Of a DNA stretch of 64,000 nucleotides, positions 61,801 through 64,000 are shown piece by piece (the stretch's first letter is position 1; each line of letters begins with the position of its first letter). The notes beneath the pieces are model-generated. The model saw only the letters and a list, made by a program, of their open reading frames with translations. It did not search any database and had not been told where the DNA came from. A program made the position numbers and the translations under genes. This stretch comes from Salvator merianae (Eukaryota; Chordata; Lepidosauria; Squamata; Teiidae), in the NCBI GenBank assembly GCA_003586115.2, contig QVOM02000023.1, positions 4,297,768 to 4,361,767 on the forward strand, written 5' to 3'.

Positions 61801-63770
61801 GCCGCCATATATGCTTCCTCCAAGGCCCTAGCTACACACAAGCCTTGCTTTGTTCTTCAAAATGAATTCTGGATGAAATCACATGAACTTCTGAGTTAAG
61901 AAGAGAACAGACCTGAATAGTTAAAGCATATCTAGTGTGCATTTTCTCAGGGTGGACTAAGTGAATCACTGGTGGTAATGCATTAGGGGGGTTATTCTGC
62001 CCTCTACTGCACCCTCTTGGAAACTCCTCCCTATAACTGTACTTGATTTGTCAGGGCAACCTGTCAATCACCAGCAGCTCTCCTTCACTGTTTCAGTGCT
62101 CAAGTACATTCCTGCACGAAACGGGATACTGTCAAGCCTAAAATAAATGGAGAAGTGTACTCTTGTGCAAACCTGCAAATACAACAACAGCAACAGCAAA
62201 AGGTGGAACTAAGGAATTTCAAAGGGTCTTCTTAGCACTAGCAGCTTCCAACTGTTTGACTGTACCTATTTTCTTTAGCAACTGCGTTGTGCTTTTTTTT
62301 CTTAAACAAGCTGCAAATCTGCAGGTTGGAGAGCCAGGCAGGATGCCTCTAAATGCCATTTGCCGGAATCGAGAGCAGATAAGGGTTTCACCCTCGTCTT
62401 CTGTTTGATAATGCTGGGAAGCAGATGGTGGGCCGCTGTCCGAGACAGGATGCTGGACTATTTGGGCTAGGGACAGATGCTGGACTATTTGGGCTAGGGC
62501 CTAGCAGGGCTTCTTTTATGTTCCTATGAGCATCCTTGGTTTTGTGCACAGGTGAGTGCTAGTCTCTTCAGATCTCTGAATGGCTAAAGTACCCACGGTG
62601 CAATAAATGATTGGTTCCATCCACAAGGGAAAAAATTGAACCAATGGACTCTTTCCATCACTGGGGAATCCCCCATCCTTTGTCTGTAATATGGACACAC
62701 CAAAACCAAATCCTGGTTTGGGAGAAGGGTTGGAACAAATCTGGCATACTGGAGAAAGCAGTTTGCAAAAATGTGGGTTCATTTGAAAATACTACACACT
62801 TGACACACAAGCTCACATTTTGGTGTTCTTTCACTGTAGCTGATTTGATGCATAGTAAAATTTGTGTGTAGCTACCTCCTAAATTGCTTTTAATGCATAC
62901 AGATGTGGCTTAAATTTAAATGTAGCAACTATGTTCAAACAAGTCAGAATTTAGATGCTAGAACACACTGGATGCTTAAATGAACGAAGACTTATTTTTT
63001 TTTTAAAAAAAAATCAGCCATCTTGGAACCTTTTGAGATTTGAATTCTGTGTAGGACAGAGTGTGGGGATGGCAAAGCAAAGCTTGGTAATTCAGAGATT
63101 CAGGGCTTCAAATTAAGACCCTTCCTGCATGGGACCTTGATCCAAATTAAAGGCCTCTGTGATCATCTTCTGGGCAGATCTATGAAGTTCTGCCTCCCAC
63201 TAGTATGGTCTGTCTGCATTAGATGGAGCATAATTTTGATCAGGGAAACCCTGATTGGGAATTCCCATAGCTATGATTAAATGTGTCTACTGGTGAACCA
63301 GTGGGGCCTAATCCTGAATGAGGAAGCGTGCAGTGCAGATGGTACACCTCCATGCTTGGGACTACCAGTGGACAGATTTTGGGGGCATGCCAAAGCGCGT
63401 TGTCAGAATGTGTCCCTACGTGGCTCTGAGGCTAGGAAATTTTGTTCCTAGCCCTCAGAGCCTTTGAGGCCCCGTCTGAAGCTTGTATGGTGTGGGTGGT
63501 GTGAACCTGGACCAGGGCCATTGTGCAGTTGGCTGTGGTCCAGCCCTTGCCTTTCTGTGGTCGGAATCAGCGGGCCTGCCTGTTTCAGACCCACTGATTC
63601 TGACTGAGGACAGGTAAGTGCAGAAAGGGCCTCAAAGAATTCCTCGGGTGCTTCCGGTAGTTGTCATGGTGTGTAATTTGTCCTGAAGTTGTAGCAAGGA
63701 TTATTTTGTGTTTCAGGGCCAGAAAGGTGATCCTGGATTATCACCTGGAAAAGCATGGAATGGTCTGAAG
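21591..63770 (+). CDS. COL27A1: COL27A1, collagen alpha-1(XXVII) chain (spliced, 3' incomplete)
   Basis: Fibrillar-type collagen secreted mainly by cartilage; it trimerises into thin extracellular fibrils and is needed for growth-plate organisation. Six exons (21591-21658, 27291-27361, 34688-36150, 48021-48074, 52902-52955, 63717-63770) join in one frame of 588 codons with consensus GT/AG borders and matching phases. Order: signal peptide (about 1-43), TSPN domain with five Cys (110, 179, 219, 234, 241), Pro/Thr/Ser/Lys-rich variable region (about 245-520), then Gly-X-Y helix from residue 523. The family is identified by [10 protein letters not shown] at the mature N-terminus, CQFDIYP and [10 protein letters not shown] in TSPN, and the [10 protein letters not shown] helix imperfection, all close to my recollection of vertebrate COL27A1. 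COL24A1 and COL5/11 chains share the layout but not these signatures. The rest of the helix and the C-propeptide lie beyond the right edge. Confidence 0.95.
21676..22301. other. Assembly gap (626 N)
   Basis: An unresolved run begins 17 bases after the exon 1 donor, followed directly by a run of 19 G (22302-22320). The setting (GC-rich promoter, G homopolymer) suggests sequencing failure in G-rich DNA. The true length is unknown. The island's 3' part and possible alternative first exons may be hidden here. Confidence 0.99.
22302..23750 (+). other. Intron 1, GC-rich 5' part
   Basis: The gene-proximal part of intron 1 remains G+C-rich (22480-23480), with no recognised transposon. A 223-codon + strand ORF (23043-23714) and a 147-codon - strand ORF (23198-23641) occupy the same bases and have no motif I know; they fit chance ORFs in GC-rich sequence. 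First introns of collagen genes often carry enhancers, but no binding site can be assigned here. Confidence 0.4.
23757..23803. repeat. (TTG)n/(ATT)n/(AAT)n trinucleotide cluster
   Basis: A short compound tract: five TTG units, several ATT units, then five AAT units. Confidence 0.9.
23985..24720 (+). repeat. Long polypurine (GGAA/GGGA/GAAA)n tract, about 735 bp
   Basis: Almost every base on the + strand is A or G, in irregular GGAA, GGGA, GAAA and GAAG units, with a clean (GGAA)n block at 24490-24522 and occasional GCGAAG or GCAAAG interruptions. It produces several long false ORFs (Lys/Glu/Arg/Gly on +, Phe/Ser/Leu/Pro on -). It lies in intron 1, about 2.3 kb after exon 1. Confidence 0.97.
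24730..25985 (+). other. Intron 1 sequence, no gene seen
   Basis: High-complexity sequence with no recognised repeat. ORFs up to 96 codons have no known motif. Confidence 0.4.
26006..26075 (-). mobile_element. LINE 3' terminus remnant
   Basis: CATAAGGACATAAAAGCCCA, CACTGGATCAGACCCATGAC and CGTCTAGTCCAGCCT are the reverse complement of the AGGCTGGACTAGACGGGTCA...TTATGTCCTTATG ending typical of the CR1-like family, here diverged and without the monomer body. Confidence 0.6.
26080..27290 (+). other. Intron 1, 3' part
   Basis: Two similar segments (26110-26200 and 26290-26340) share TTGTGGCCCT(T/C)(G/C)(C/T)GTTCTCATCCCATCTCTAAT-like text, a local duplication or unnamed repeat. A T-rich tract at 27254-27288 ending TTCCTTGGCAG is the exon 2 acceptor. 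Confidence 0.45.
27291..27361 (+). CDS. COL27A1: COL27A1 exon 2, signal-peptide core
   Basis: 71 bases bounded by a pyrimidine-rich acceptor ending GGCAG and the donor GTAAAG. Read with the two bases from exon 1, it encodes [20 protein letters not shown] then GSPE, and leaves one base (G) to complete Asp with exon 3. The hydrophobic run [14 protein letters not shown] is the core of a secretory signal; cleavage is expected near TQG/SPED. This layout, with a tiny exon carrying the hydrophobic core and ending ...TQGxPE|D, agrees with what I recall of vertebrate COL27A1. A TG repeat starts 25 bases after the donor. Confidence 0.93.
27387..27440 (+). repeat. (TG)n(AG)n microsatellite just after exon 2
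   Basis: About 16 TG units followed by about 11 AG units, starting 25 bases downstream of the exon 2 donor at 27362. In RNA this would be a UG-repeat followed by GA-repeat immediately inside intron 2. Confidence 0.97.
27686..28060 (-). mobile_element. L1-type LINE 3' UTR with internal TTC expansion
   Basis: Shares ATAAAACATATATC, GGTACATTCAT, TTCTTGCCCCTCCTG and TCTTCAAATCCAGTGAT with the L1 fragment at 4717-5640, in the same orientation. A large TTC array occupies the position where the other copy has only TCTTCTTCTTCGGACATGTC. Confidence 0.75.
27841..27992. repeat. (TTC)n/(GAA)n array, about 44 pure units
   Basis: After a (CTC)n lead-in at 27834-27850, pure TTC runs from about 27859 to 27992. 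The complementary strand is (GAA)n. It makes false ORFs of poly-Leu, poly-Phe, poly-Arg and poly-Glu. It is in intron 2, about 500 bases from exon 2. Confidence 0.98.
28190..28675 (+). mobile_element. CR1-like LINE 3' end, two tandem monomers
   Basis: Begins TTTAAGAATGGAATGGACCA, then GGAGGACAGGTGTATCAATG starts monomer 1. The internal junction CAGGGCTCCTATTAATTTAC leads to monomer 2, which ends GGTTCCTCTTACGTTCTTA. Monomer 1 lacks some bases relative to others. Confidence 0.85.
28680..29590 (+). other. Intron 2 sequence, no gene seen
   Basis: Short ORFs on both strands (up to 117 codons) have no known motif and overlap each other. Locally CpG-containing (28990-29090) but not a clear island. 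Confidence 0.4.
29592..29653 (+). repeat. (GAAA)n(GA)n purine microsatellite
   Basis: GAAA units followed by about 12 GA units, uninterrupted purines on the + strand. Confidence 0.95.
29655..31680 (+). other. Intron 2 sequence with a degenerate tandem repeat
   Basis: 31183-31362 holds about 2.7 imperfect units of 60-70 bp, each with GGGGTACTT(C/T)GGTTC(C/T)CCGG then TCTTGAAG and a TGTGATGTCC-like end. 30000-30130 resembles 3050-3460 (GCTCATGG/GCTCACGG, CTGCTTTC(A/T)GCA). No gene is evident; the ORFs (up to 159 codons) lack motifs. Confidence 0.45.
31690..32060 (-). mobile_element. L2-type LINE C-terminal region
   Basis: The - strand reads [13 protein letters not shown] then [12 protein letters not shown], a decayed version of the L2 ending ([16 protein letters not shown] ... 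FRxxLKTxLF). Truncated, with stops. Confidence 0.65.
32262..32685 (+). mobile_element. CR1-like LINE 3' end, two tandem monomers
   Basis: Monomer 1 starts with ATGGCTGCTAGAATGGATGC; the junction is CAGGGCTTCTTTTAATTCAT AGAGGACAAG; monomer 2 ends CAGGGCTCCACTTATGTTCT. Confidence 0.85.
33363..33600 (-). mobile_element. CR1 LINE 3' end
   Basis: Reverse complement of a CR1 terminus: CATAGAATCACAGAGTTGGA, AGGGACCTCCAGGGTCATCG, AGTCCAACCCCCTGCTCAAT, then the upstream part with CCGTCCAGCCCTTCCTTGAA and AATGACTGATCACCCTTATT. About 235 bases are preserved, the longest copy of this family here. Confidence 0.92.
34121..34175. repeat. Interrupted (GT)n microsatellite
   Basis: Two GT blocks separated by ATGC. 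Confidence 0.95.
34262..34670 (-). mobile_element. L2-type LINE adjacent to exon 3 acceptor
   Basis: The - strand translates to [20 protein letters not shown] then [20 protein letters not shown], an easily recognised C-terminal part of L2-clade ORF2. The 3' UTR and TAAA tail follow (34268-34330, with GCCCTATACCCGAAGGTCTC). Its older end lies within a few tens of bases of the COL27A1 exon 3 acceptor at 34687. The opposite strand is open and runs in frame into exon 3, creating a long apparent ORF that is not all coding. Confidence 0.85.
34688..36150 (+). CDS. COL27A1: COL27A1 exon 3: TSPN domain, variable region, first Gly-X-Y triplets
   Basis: 1463 bases from acceptor TGCTTTCAG to donor GTAAGT, residues 47-534. 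The mature protein begins near [10 protein letters not shown]. The TSPN (laminin-G-like) N-propeptide domain spans about residues 75-241, with [28 protein letters not shown] (158-166) and cysteines 110, 179, 219, 234 and 241. A sequon NLT (281) follows. Residues about 245-520 are rich in Pro, Thr, Ser and Lys with repeated PxxTK and TPP motifs, the weakly conserved variable region of COL27A1. The exon ends with [13 protein letters not shown], so the helix starts here. One very large exon coding TSPN and variable region together is characteristic of COL24A1/COL27A1. Codon GC is high compared with flanking introns. Confidence 0.97.
36527..36603. mobile_element. Short hAT-type MITE hairpin (77 bp)
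   Basis: Starts CAGTGACGGCTCGTGACTTT and is almost fully self-complementary (AAGGACGGGTGTTCGC ... GTGAACACCCATCCTT). It has the same terminus as the element at 5146-5343. The flanking 8-mers CATGCTTG (36519-36526) and CATACTTG (36604-36611) match at 7 of 8 positions, a decayed target duplication. Confidence 0.85.
36990..37145. mobile_element. Decayed hAT-like element (TTCGAA-rich)
   Basis: GTTTGGGTTTGAACTGATTC, GTTTGATTCGATTCGATTCA and TTCATGCACG resemble the interior and end of squamate hAT elements with a GGGATGTGCA terminus, as intact at 48214-48567. The ends are not clear enough to delimit exactly. Confidence 0.4.
38246..38336. mobile_element. hAT-like MITE fragment
   Basis: AGGCCCTTTCTGCCCTGGTC, TTCTGGATTATATCCCAGAA and GACCTGCCATCCGCATGCTG match the left part of the 14873-15067 element. 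The right part is missing. Confidence 0.6.
38460..38790 (+). mobile_element. L2-type LINE reverse-transcriptase C-terminal fragment
   Basis: The + strand translation includes [11 protein letters not shown], then [20 protein letters not shown] and [14 protein letters not shown], the familiar LHWLPVxxRxxFKILxLTYKxLxGLAPxYL ending of L2-clade reverse transcriptases. A stop follows VHY, so it is inactive. Confidence 0.82.
40902..40935. repeat. Microsatellite (TG)n
   Basis: About 17 uninterrupted TG units in intron 3. Confidence 0.97.
41305..41812 (+). mobile_element. CR1-like LINE 3' end, two tandem monomers
   Basis: Preceded by GATGACAGCAGTCAGTCTGG AAAGGATTAGATAA, the decayed ORF end. Monomers start at GGAGGATAGGTGTATCAATG and GGAGGACAGATGTATCTAGG; the array ends CAGGGCTCCCCTTATGTTCT TAA. 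Confidence 0.85.
42524..42957. mobile_element. hAT-like non-autonomous element
   Basis: The left end AGGGCCCTTTCCACATTTAA and right end AGTGTGGACGGGTCCT are inverted. The interior shares CATGGAAGCATGCGGACGGC and CAAAATGGTGCC-like segments with the elements at 46516-46932 and 59951-60410. There is no transposase ORF. Confidence 0.55.
45005..45470 (+). mobile_element. CR1-like LINE 3' end, two tandem monomers
   Basis: Starts TTATGTTCTTATCAGATGTG, then monomer 1 with ATGGATGCTTGGGTACCACC, junction AGCAGGGCTCCTCTTAATTC, and monomer 2 ending GTCTCCTCTTATGTTCTTC. The TTATGTTCTTA before monomer 1 suggests a third, mostly lost unit. Confidence 0.85.
46516..46932. mobile_element. hAT-like non-autonomous element
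   Basis: Ends GGCCTCATCTACGCACCCTT and AAGTGCAGAAAGGTCCTC. The interior has CTGCCAAAATGGGTCCCCCT and AACTTTCATTCCTAGCCCTC, shared with 60155-60230 and 61365-61450. Confidence 0.6.
47350..47690 (+). mobile_element. CR1-like LINE 3' end, partial monomers
   Basis: The 3' half of one monomer (AGAGCAGGTGAAGGTTTCAC to AACAGGGCTCCTCTTCATTC) is followed by a near-complete diverged second monomer ending GACCTGTTCCAGCAGCTGCT. Confidence 0.8.
48021..48074 (+). CDS. COL27A1: COL27A1 exon 4 (54 bp, Gly-X-Y)
   Basis: Encodes [18 protein letters not shown], six perfect triplets (residues 535-552), phase 0 at both ends, between acceptor TTTTTTTAG and donor GTAAGT. The 54-bp length is the unit size of fibrillar-collagen helix exons. 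The sequence corresponds to the second helix exon of COL27A1 in other vertebrates, with Arg-Gly-Pro-Arg at the end. Skipping it would keep the frame. Confidence 0.96.
48214..48567. mobile_element. hAT element with perfect 8-bp target duplication
   Basis: 354 bp with ends TAGAGATGTGCAC and GTGCACATCCCTA-type (right end GCACATCCCTA). It is flanked by the identical 8-mer CTTGTAAC at 48206-48213 and 48568-48575. The interior is AT-rich with many ATTTTCA/TGAAAAT motifs and has no ORF, so it is non-autonomous. It starts 139 bases after the exon 4 donor. Confidence 0.92.
48580..49100 (+). other. Intron 4 sequence, no gene seen
   Basis: No recognised repeat or coding feature in this part of intron 4 (the intron spans 48075-52901). 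Confidence 0.4.
49103..49200 (-). mobile_element. CR1 LINE 3' end
   Basis: ATCATAGAATCATAGAGTTG, GAAGGGTCATCAGGTCCAAC and CCCCTGCTCAGTGCAGGATT: reverse complement of the CR1 terminus, short copy. Confidence 0.88.
49305..49525. repeat. C-rich degenerate tandem repeat
   Basis: Irregular units with GCCTCCTGCCA, CCCCACTGCC and CATGGTCACCTCCC. About two thirds of bases are C on the + strand. The + strand frame (Pro/His/Cys-rich) has no known motif. It is preceded by a small palindrome, GGATTATCCTAAATCTGGAT AATCC (49229-49253). Confidence 0.65.
49530..50840 (+). other. Intron 4 sequence, no gene seen
   Basis: GC-moderate sequence. The 148-codon ORF at 50404-50850 shares its bases with - strand ORFs and has no recognisable motif. 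Confidence 0.4.
50850..51345 (+). repeat. Long polypurine (GGAA/GGGA/GAAA)n tract, about 495 bp
   Basis: Nearly pure A/G on the + strand, with clean (GGAA)n at 50930-50980 and 51038-51076 and (GAAA)n at 51076-51114. It lies in intron 4, about 1.55 kb before exon 5. It produces a false 265-codon Ser/Phe/Leu/Pro ORF on the - strand. Confidence 0.97.
51350..52035 (+). other. Intron 4 sequence, no gene seen
   Basis: 51740-51950 contains TGATGGGAGTTGCATTCAAC and AACATCTGGAGGGCCAGAGT, text widely found at the ends of reptile SINE and LINE copies, so an old element may be present. No gene is evident. Confidence 0.4.
52046..52590 (-). mobile_element. CR1-like LINE 3' end, about three monomers
   Basis: On the - strand three successive monomer ends are visible, marked by the complements of CTGGACTAGATGGGC at about 52090, 52322 and 52550. 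The spacing is about 230 bp, giving the monomer length. TAAGAACATAAAATAGCTCT is the true 3' terminus; internal junctions are GAATTAAGAGAAGCCCTGCT and GAATTAATAGGAGCCCTGCT. It ends about 300 bases before exon 5. Confidence 0.87.
52781..52814. repeat. Microsatellite (CA)n near exon 5
   Basis: About 17 AC units ending 87 bases before exon 5, in the upstream intron where branch-point and splicing-silencer sequences lie. Confidence 0.97.
52902..52955 (+). CDS. COL27A1: COL27A1 exon 5 (54 bp, Gly-X-Y)
   Basis: Encodes [18 protein letters not shown], six perfect triplets (residues 553-570), phase 0, acceptor TTTTCTTTTAG and donor GTAAGG. Matches the [22 protein letters not shown] third helix exon as I recall it for mammalian COL27A1. 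Confidence 0.96.
53090..53195 (+). mobile_element. L2-type LINE 3' terminus
   Basis: TTTTAATGAATGTTGTATCC, GATCTGCCCTGGGACCACCA and GGGATATAAATACTCAAATA AATAG fit the L2 3' end with a TAAA-type tail on the + strand. Confidence 0.65.
53205..53375. repeat. Inverted-repeat element, about 44-bp arms
   Basis: The left arm (53205-53247) and right arm (53332-53375) are reverse complements with about two differences (TTTGGGGCTGTTGTGCCGTG ... CACGGCACAACAGCCCCAAA). The 84-base centre has a second inner stem (GGACATAGCTACGATGTCC). Flanks (CTACAAATGAGACTGAAACC, CATGAAAGCCTACATTCTAC) are shared with the copy at 1080-1345. Confidence 0.85.
54072..54182. repeat. Poly(A)/poly(T) tracts
   Basis: An A11 run near 54077, then CCTTTT repeats and a run of about 30 T at 54130-54158 followed by further T runs. 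These may be tails of oppositely oriented retrocopies, but no body can be identified. Confidence 0.8.
55057..55560. mobile_element. hAT-like non-autonomous element
   Basis: Ends TAGGCCATTTCCACACTTAC and AAGTGCGGAAAGGCGCTG form imperfect inverted repeats. CACAGATT occurs on both flanks (55049-55056 and about 55567-55574), but the right copy is offset from the apparent terminus by about 6 bases, so the target duplication is uncertain. Confidence 0.6.
56345..56412. repeat. Compound (ATT)n/(GTT)n/(ACT)n trinucleotide tract
   Basis: ATT, GTT, ATT, ACT and ATT blocks in succession, adjacent to the L1 fragment's 3' end. Confidence 0.92.
56437..56775 (-). mobile_element. L1-type LINE ORF2 C-terminus and 3' UTR
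   Basis: The - strand reads DRAEMD then [20 protein letters not shown] and [11 protein letters not shown], then the purine-rich 3' UTR with CAGGAGGGGCAAGAAACACG. It is the same family and orientation as 4717-5640 and 27686-28060. Confidence 0.8.
56850..57520 (-). mobile_element. R4/Dong-type LINE, zinc knuckle and restriction-like endonuclease
   Basis: The longest - strand frame (56929-57390, 153 codons) has [17 protein letters not shown] (remnant of the CCHC knuckle; one Cys-side codon just upstream is a stop), [40 protein letters not shown] and [16 protein letters not shown]. This pattern (knuckle, then a WDFxIQTD...RPDxVxxD endonuclease core, then KYQDLKxEIxxLW and VxVxxGxLGxxPxxL) is that of R4/Dong-clade retrotransposons. 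It is a pseudogene: the upstream reverse transcriptase is absent and the catalytic RPD is read as APD. Confidence 0.82.
57560..57965 (-). mobile_element. L2-type LINE C-terminus and 3' region
   Basis: The - strand reads [19 protein letters not shown] then [16 protein letters not shown], the L2 ORF2 end, followed by an A-rich 3' UTR (57590-57690). Confidence 0.75.
58384..58432. repeat. (CCCT)n/(CCTT)n pyrimidine tract
   Basis: Seven CCCT units followed by CCTT units, pyrimidine on the + strand. Confidence 0.95.
58930..59915 (+). mobile_element. CR1-clade LINE: ORF end plus three 3' tandem monomers
   Basis: 58955-59225 reads [20 protein letters not shown] then [20 protein letters not shown] and [15 protein letters not shown], the typical CR1-clade C-terminus (RGHxxKL...FFTxRVVxxWNxLPxEVVxAxSLxxFKxxLD). 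The preceding part is decayed. Then come three head-to-tail monomers starting near 59228, 59452 and 59685, each with ATCAATGGCT(A/T)CTAGAATGGAT and each ending GATGCT..ACTAGATGGGCT...GATCCAGC(A/T)GGGCT. The last ends CTCCTCTTATGTTTTTTA. This is the key copy linking the dispersed monomers to a LINE. Confidence 0.87.
59951..60410. mobile_element. hAT-like non-autonomous element
   Basis: Ends AAGGCCTTCCTGCCCTTACC and GTTGAGTGGAGAACGGCCC. The interior has ATGCTGCCAAAATGGGTCCC and GAACTTTCATTCCTAGCCCT, shared with 46516-46932. Confidence 0.6.
61203..61694. mobile_element. hAT-like non-autonomous element
   Basis: Ends AGGGCCTTTTGGTATTTGCC and CTAAGTGCGGAAAGGCCCTT. The interior shares CCTAGCCTCAGAGCCCCTGG, GGGACCTATTTCAGTGGTGC and CCAAAATGGGTCCCCC with the 46516 and 59951 elements. 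Confidence 0.62.
61700..62310 (+). other. Intron 5 sequence, no gene seen
   Basis: No recognised repeat or coding feature. Confidence 0.4.
62318..62530 (+). mobile_element. CR1-like LINE 3' monomer (single)
   Basis: Starts CTGCAGGTTGGAGAGCCAGG and ends CTAGCAGGGCTTCTTTTATG TTCCTATGA. It has an internal direct duplication of GGATGCTGGACTATTTGGGC at 62449-62500. Confidence 0.82.
62540..63110 (+). other. Intron 5 sequence, no gene seen
   Basis: High-complexity AT-rich sequence; nothing recognisable apart from T and A runs near 63000. Confidence 0.4.
63115..63632. mobile_element. hAT-like non-autonomous element
   Basis: The left end AGACCCTTCCTGCATGGGAC and right end AAGTGCAGAAAGGGCCT are inverted. 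Flanks TCAAATTA and TCAAAGAA match at 6 of 8. It ends about 85 bases before exon 6, so the sequence just upstream of that acceptor is transposon-adjacent. Confidence 0.62.
63717..63770 (+). CDS. COL27A1: COL27A1 exon 6 (54 bp, Gly-X-Y with conserved imperfections)
   Basis: Encodes [18 protein letters not shown] (residues 571-588), phase 0, acceptor TTTGTGTTTCAG and donor GTAAGC. The triplet pattern breaks as [18 protein letters not shown]: one extra residue, then two extra, still totalling 18 codons. The [10 protein letters not shown] signature with the same breaks is what I recall from mammalian COL27A1 (GKAHDG there), so this exon is strong support for the gene identity. The next exons lie beyond the window. 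Confidence 0.97.
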
Positions 63771-63942
63771 GTAAGCCTGCATTTTTGATCGCTGAACTGC
63801 ATTTTGGCTGAAGGGTTGAACTTTCTTGGGACCAGCTGATCGGAGTCTCATGCTCCTTAGGGAGTGGGTGCCACAGTCATTTTCCCCCCTCTTTGAATGC
63901 TTTCTCTTGCAGGTTCCCACTTTTCTGCTTTGCACTCCTTTT

Positions 63943-64000
63943 CTCCTTCCTTCCTTCCTTCCTTCCTTCCTTCCTTCCTTCCTTCCTTCCTTCCTTCCTT
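63943..64000. repeat. (TTCC)n microsatellite, runs off the window
   Basis: About 14 TTCC units up to the last base, in intron 6, starting 173 bases after exon 6. On the - strand it is (GGAA)n. Confidence 0.97.

Larger units (their letters stand above)
52956..63716 (+). other. Intron 5 (10.8 kb)
   Basis: Donor GTAAGG to acceptor TGTGTTTCAG. Contents listed separately: an L2 terminus, an inverted-repeat element, L1 and R4 fragments, a CR1-like element and hAT-like elements. No additional collagen exon is recognisable. 53450-54120, 54180-55040, 57980-58930 and 60700-61190 show nothing I can name beyond short homopolymer or CCCT runs. Confidence 0.85.

Noticed and set aside
36151..64000. Intronic microRNA miR-455, known from a later COL27A1 intron
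   Set aside because: In mammals it lies further downstream than the exons covered here, and I found no matching hairpin in introns 3-5.

Overview
The window is a piece of a vertebrate nuclear genome, most likely a squamate reptile (lizard, gecko or snake). It has long introns with GT/AG sites, a CpG-rich promoter, very abundant microsatellites, and a mixed transposon load: CR1, L2, L1 and R4-type LINE fragments, a tRNA-derived SINE and several hAT-like DNA elements. That mixture is typical of squamates; the species cannot be named from sequence alone. There is no bacterial-type gene, CRISPR array or recognisable structural RNA gene.

The only gene I can support is the 5' part of COL27A1 (collagen alpha-1(XXVII) chain), on the + strand. 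Six coding exons join in a single open frame: exon 1 (21591-21658, inferred start), exon 2 (27291-27361, signal-peptide core), exon 3 (34688-36150, TSPN/laminin-G-like N-propeptide, Pro/Thr/Ser/Lys-rich variable region and first collagen triplets), then three 54-bp Gly-X-Y exons at 48021-48074, 52902-52955 and 63717-63770. Together they encode 588 codons; the gene continues beyond the right edge. The introns are about 5.6, 7.3, 11.9, 4.8 and 10.8 kb. A 626-base run of N begins 17 bases after the exon 1 donor.

Bases 1 to about 20800 lie upstream of the gene. They hold no recognisable coding exon, but contain old retrotransposons, two minisatellites that both have a 46-bp period, a perfect 65-bp inverted repeat, and an L1 fragment split by a hAT-type MITE with an intact 8-bp target duplication. 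The region from about 20830 to 21590 is the presumed promoter and leader, with a CGG tract and an upstream ORF. The introns are filled with LINE fragments, hAT-like elements and long GGAA, GAA/TTC and CA/GT arrays, some very close to exon boundaries.

The most unusual recurrent structure is a LINE 3' end made of 1-3 tandem monomers of roughly 230 bp, found at about eleven places on both strands. One copy (58930-59910) still carries the C-terminal end of a CR1-type ORF upstream of three monomers, suggesting a CR1-clade LINE with a variable-number repeat in its 3' UTR.
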